DNA of 64,000 bases. Source: Lachnospiraceae bacterium (GTDB taxonomy: Bacteria; Bacillota_A; Clostridia; Lachnospirales; Lachnospiraceae). The position numbers and the translations under genes are program-made. The notes below the pieces were generated by a model that saw only the letters and a program-made list of their open reading frames with translations, was not told the DNA's origin and made no database searches. Below are positions 62,390 through 64,000 of this stretch, piece by piece. The stretch's first letter is position 1; each line of letters starts with the position of its first letter. The DNA lies in the NCBI GenBank assembly GCA_024684065.1, contig JAIKXO010000306.1:1-64000 (forward strand), read 5' to 3'.

Positions 62390-63160
62390 TTATGGCACCT
62401 GCCCGATGATCCCTCCGATAAAGCTTTTCCTGTGAAGGGGGCACGGCCCGTATTTCCTGAGAGCCTTAATATGCTCGTCCGAACCGTATCCCTTATTTCC
62501 CGCAAAATTATATTCCGGATAGGTCTCTGAGTATTCGACCATGAGCCTGTCCCTTGTGACCTTAGCGACAATGCTCGCCGCGGCTATGGAAATGCTCTTC
62601 GCGTCACCTTTTATTATCGGTACCTGCTTTATCGAAACCTCCGGTATGGTAACTGCATCATTTAATAATATATCGGGTTTTATCCCGAGATTTTTAACAG
62701 CCTCCCTCATTGCTTTGTAAGTTGCCTGCAGAATATTGATCTGATCGATAACACTGTTATCGACAAAGCCCAGACCCACCGCCAGGGCTTCCTCCATTAT
62801 GATCCCGTAAAGCTCTTCCCTTTTTTTAGCGGACAGCTTTTTTGAGTCATTGAGATATAGGATCTTCTTTCCGGGATCAAGGATTACCGCGCCGGCCACT
62901 ACCGGCCCCGCAAGCGGCCCTCTTCCCACCTCGTCGATACCGCAGATATATGTATAAGAGCTGTATTGCTTCTCGTATTCACTCATCCTTTCGGTCCGCA
63001 AAAGCTCTTCCTCATATTTCAGGGCCCTTGATTCAGCGTTCTTTACGAGCTCCCTTACACCGCTTCTTTCGTCGTTCCCATATTCCTCTATAAAGCCGGA
63101 AAGCCTGTCATCGGGCCATTCCTTTAATAGCTTCCTGATCTCTGAAATCTTCTTTTCCAT
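62390..63160 (-). CDS. rnhB: Ribonuclease HII
   Basis: Removes ribonucleotides from DNA. 256 residues with an N-terminal helical extension of about 70 residues, as in Firmicutes RnhB, then YICGIDEVGRGPLAGPVVAGAVIL (catalytic Asp and Glu), LNDSKKLSAKKREELY, and the later Asp in LLNDAVTIPE and KGDAKSISIAAASIVAKVTRDRLM. Located between lepB-rbgA and the ylqG/ylqH pair. Confidence 0.96.
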   Translation of the reverse strand: MEKKISEIRKLLKEWPDDRLSGFIEEYGNDERSGVRELVKNAESRALKYEEELLRTERMSEYEKQYSSYTYICGIDEVGRGPLAGPVVAGAVILDPGKKILYLNDSKKLSAKKREELYGIIMEEALAVGLGFVDNSVIDQINILQATYKAMREAVKNLGIKPDILLNDAVTIPEVSIKQVPIIKGDAKSISIAAASIVAKVTRDRLMVEYSETYPEYNFAGNKGYGSDEHIKALRKYGPCPLHRKSFIGGIIGQVP

Positions 63161-63208
63161 ATATCCCGACCTTTTATTTATCGCGCCAAAGCAACGGTTT
63201 CCCCAGAC

Positions 63209-63739
63209 CTATTTTACGACCCGCATCCTGTCAAAGGGATAGAACAGGAAGAATGCCCGGCCTATAATATTTCGCCTGTTCACATTCCCTATCTCCTCAT
63301 ATCTCGAATCTATGCTCTCATCCCTGTTATCTCCAAGAACAAAATACTCATCGCTCCCAAGCAGGATCTCACTTTCCGCGCGTCCCGCAAAGGATATCCC
63401 GCCGATGCGGTCCTCAATGATCTCCCCGTCTATATAGATCGCTCCTCCGCTTATCCTGACCGATTCTCCCGGAAGACCCACAACCCTTTTAATAAGGGTT
63501 TCCTTTGCCCTGGGCGCGGTAAAGCAGATCACCTCGTTTCTCTTTATGTCCCTTAAATGATATGAGAGCTTATCGATCATGATATTGTCTCCGTCATAAA
63601 GCGTCGTCTCCATGGAAGAGCCCCTCACCCTTGTTCTCTGTGTGACAAAGTAAAATATAAGGTAGGCCGCCACCAGCACTATCAGGATAAAGACACTAAT
63701 ATTTACCACCGACTTAAGACTGCTGTTCTTTCTCTTCAT
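63209..63739 (-). CDS. lepB: Signal peptidase I
   Basis: 176 residues, one N-terminal membrane helix (VVNISVFILIVLVAAYLIFYFV), catalytic Ser in VRGSSMETTL and Lys in TLIKRVVGLPGE, box D GDNRDESIDSR. Cleaves Sec/Tat signal peptides outside the membrane. It starts 15 nt after the rbgA stop codon. Confidence 0.96.
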   Translation of the reverse strand: MKRKNSSLKSVVNISVFILIVLVAAYLIFYFVTQRTRVRGSSMETTLYDGDNIMIDKLSYHLRDIKRNEVICFTAPRAKETLIKRVVGLPGESVRISGGAIYIDGEIIEDRIGGISFAGRAESEILLGSDEYFVLGDNRDESIDSRYEEIGNVNRRNIIGRAFFLFYPFDRMRVVK

Positions 63740-63753
63740 TGTACACCCCGCTG

Positions 63754-64000
63754 TTATTTTTTCCGGCCTGATCCGCCTGACTGACGCGATGATCCGCCAA
63801 AGCTTTCATTTATACGGTCAAGCGTGATTTTACCGAGCCTCCCTGACCTGTAATCGTCCAGAATAAGCGCCGAGGCTCTGTCAATATCGGCTTCTCCTCC
63901 TTTTAAGAGCGCTCCCCGCTTTTTCGCTATTTCCTCTATGATCTCAAAGATGGCTATCGTATGATCGGCATTCCCGGGGCATGGCGCATCCGCATTCCCT
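63754..64000 (-). CDS. rbgA: Ribosome biogenesis GTPase RbgA (YlqF), C-terminal part
   Basis: 82 codons from the window edge to TAA at 63756-63754. The visible part is the C-terminal helical ANTAR-like domain: TIAIFEIIEEIAKKRGALLKGGEADIDRASALILDDYRSGRLGKITLDRI. This tail and the order rbgA-lepB-rnhB match the Firmicutes locus for the 50S assembly GTPase. The GTPase domain lies outside the window. Confidence 0.85.
   Translation of the reverse strand, partial: GNADAPCPGNADHTIAIFEIIEEIAKKRGALLKGGEADIDRASALILDDYRSGRLGKITLDRINESFGGSSRQSGGSGRKK

Overview
The window looks like a chromosomal segment of a Clostridia member, most likely a Lachnospiraceae relative (inference). The signs are Gram-positive style Shine-Dalgarno (SD) sites, a PolC-type PHP protein, SpoVB-like and UppP envelope genes, Fhs/FolD one-carbon enzymes, an NfnAB-type transhydrogenase pair, DUF1292, a long-form PRPP synthetase, and clostridial gene orders (serC-serA with DUF1015; tgt-yajC-leuB-ilvD-ilvB). 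Base composition is moderate. About nine tenths of the genes lie on the minus strand in close operons, so most of the window is codirectional housekeeping DNA. I see no phage, transposase, CRISPR array, rRNA or tRNA.

Layout. 1-4.4 kb: edge-truncated PolC-like PHP protein, a hybrid histidine kinase broken by two frameshifts, an M50 protease. 4.5-16.9 kb: a 5-formyl-THF cyclo-ligase/MiaB fusion, DUF896, proB, two FAD proteins, a MOP flippase, ybeY-phoH, rlmH, nfnB-nfnA. 17-25.5 kb: a zinc-ribbon membrane protein, folD, fhs, ftsK/spoIIIE, uppP. 25.6-32.5 kb: a GlgB-like protein with an altered active site, DUF1015, then a plus-strand pair (87-residue protein and FIST-domain hybrid kinase) driven from a divergent promoter. 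32.7-42.6 kb: serA, serC, a cytidylate-kinase-like protein, the livKHMGF branched-chain amino acid transporter, ilvB. 42.7-53 kb: ilvD, leuB, yajC, tgt, a VanY-like peptidase, a lactonase, trpS, a GlgX-like protein with a lost nucleophile, a sirtuin-like protein without its catalytic His. 53.2-57.1 kb (plus): DUF1292, a UvrD helicase, prs. 57.2-64 kb: pgeF, a GGDEF protein, yraN, FlhB-like and FliK-like proteins, rnhB, lepB and the end of rbgA, the same order as Bacillus lepB-ylqF-rnhB-ylqG-ylqH.

Most unusual signals. (1) A nearly identical element of about 70-80 nt forms the 5' leader, including the SD, of four unrelated genes: ilvB, ilvD, trpS and the 87-residue protein. It holds mutually exclusive hairpins and a possible SD-masking stem, so it is either an undescribed cis-regulatory RNA or a mobile leader repeat. 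(2) A modular family of intergenic multi-hairpin elements has two nearly identical four-hairpin copies of about 125 nt, several shorter or decayed copies, and one copy whose stems differ in sequence but still pair. (3) Three proteins keep their fold signatures but have lost catalytic residues: GlgB-like, GlgX-like and Sir2-like. (4) There are also an in-frame 5-FCL/MiaB fusion and overlapping divergent promoters that share -35 bases. No searches were run. All family calls rest on motif recognition, and all structures on reading complementarity by eye.
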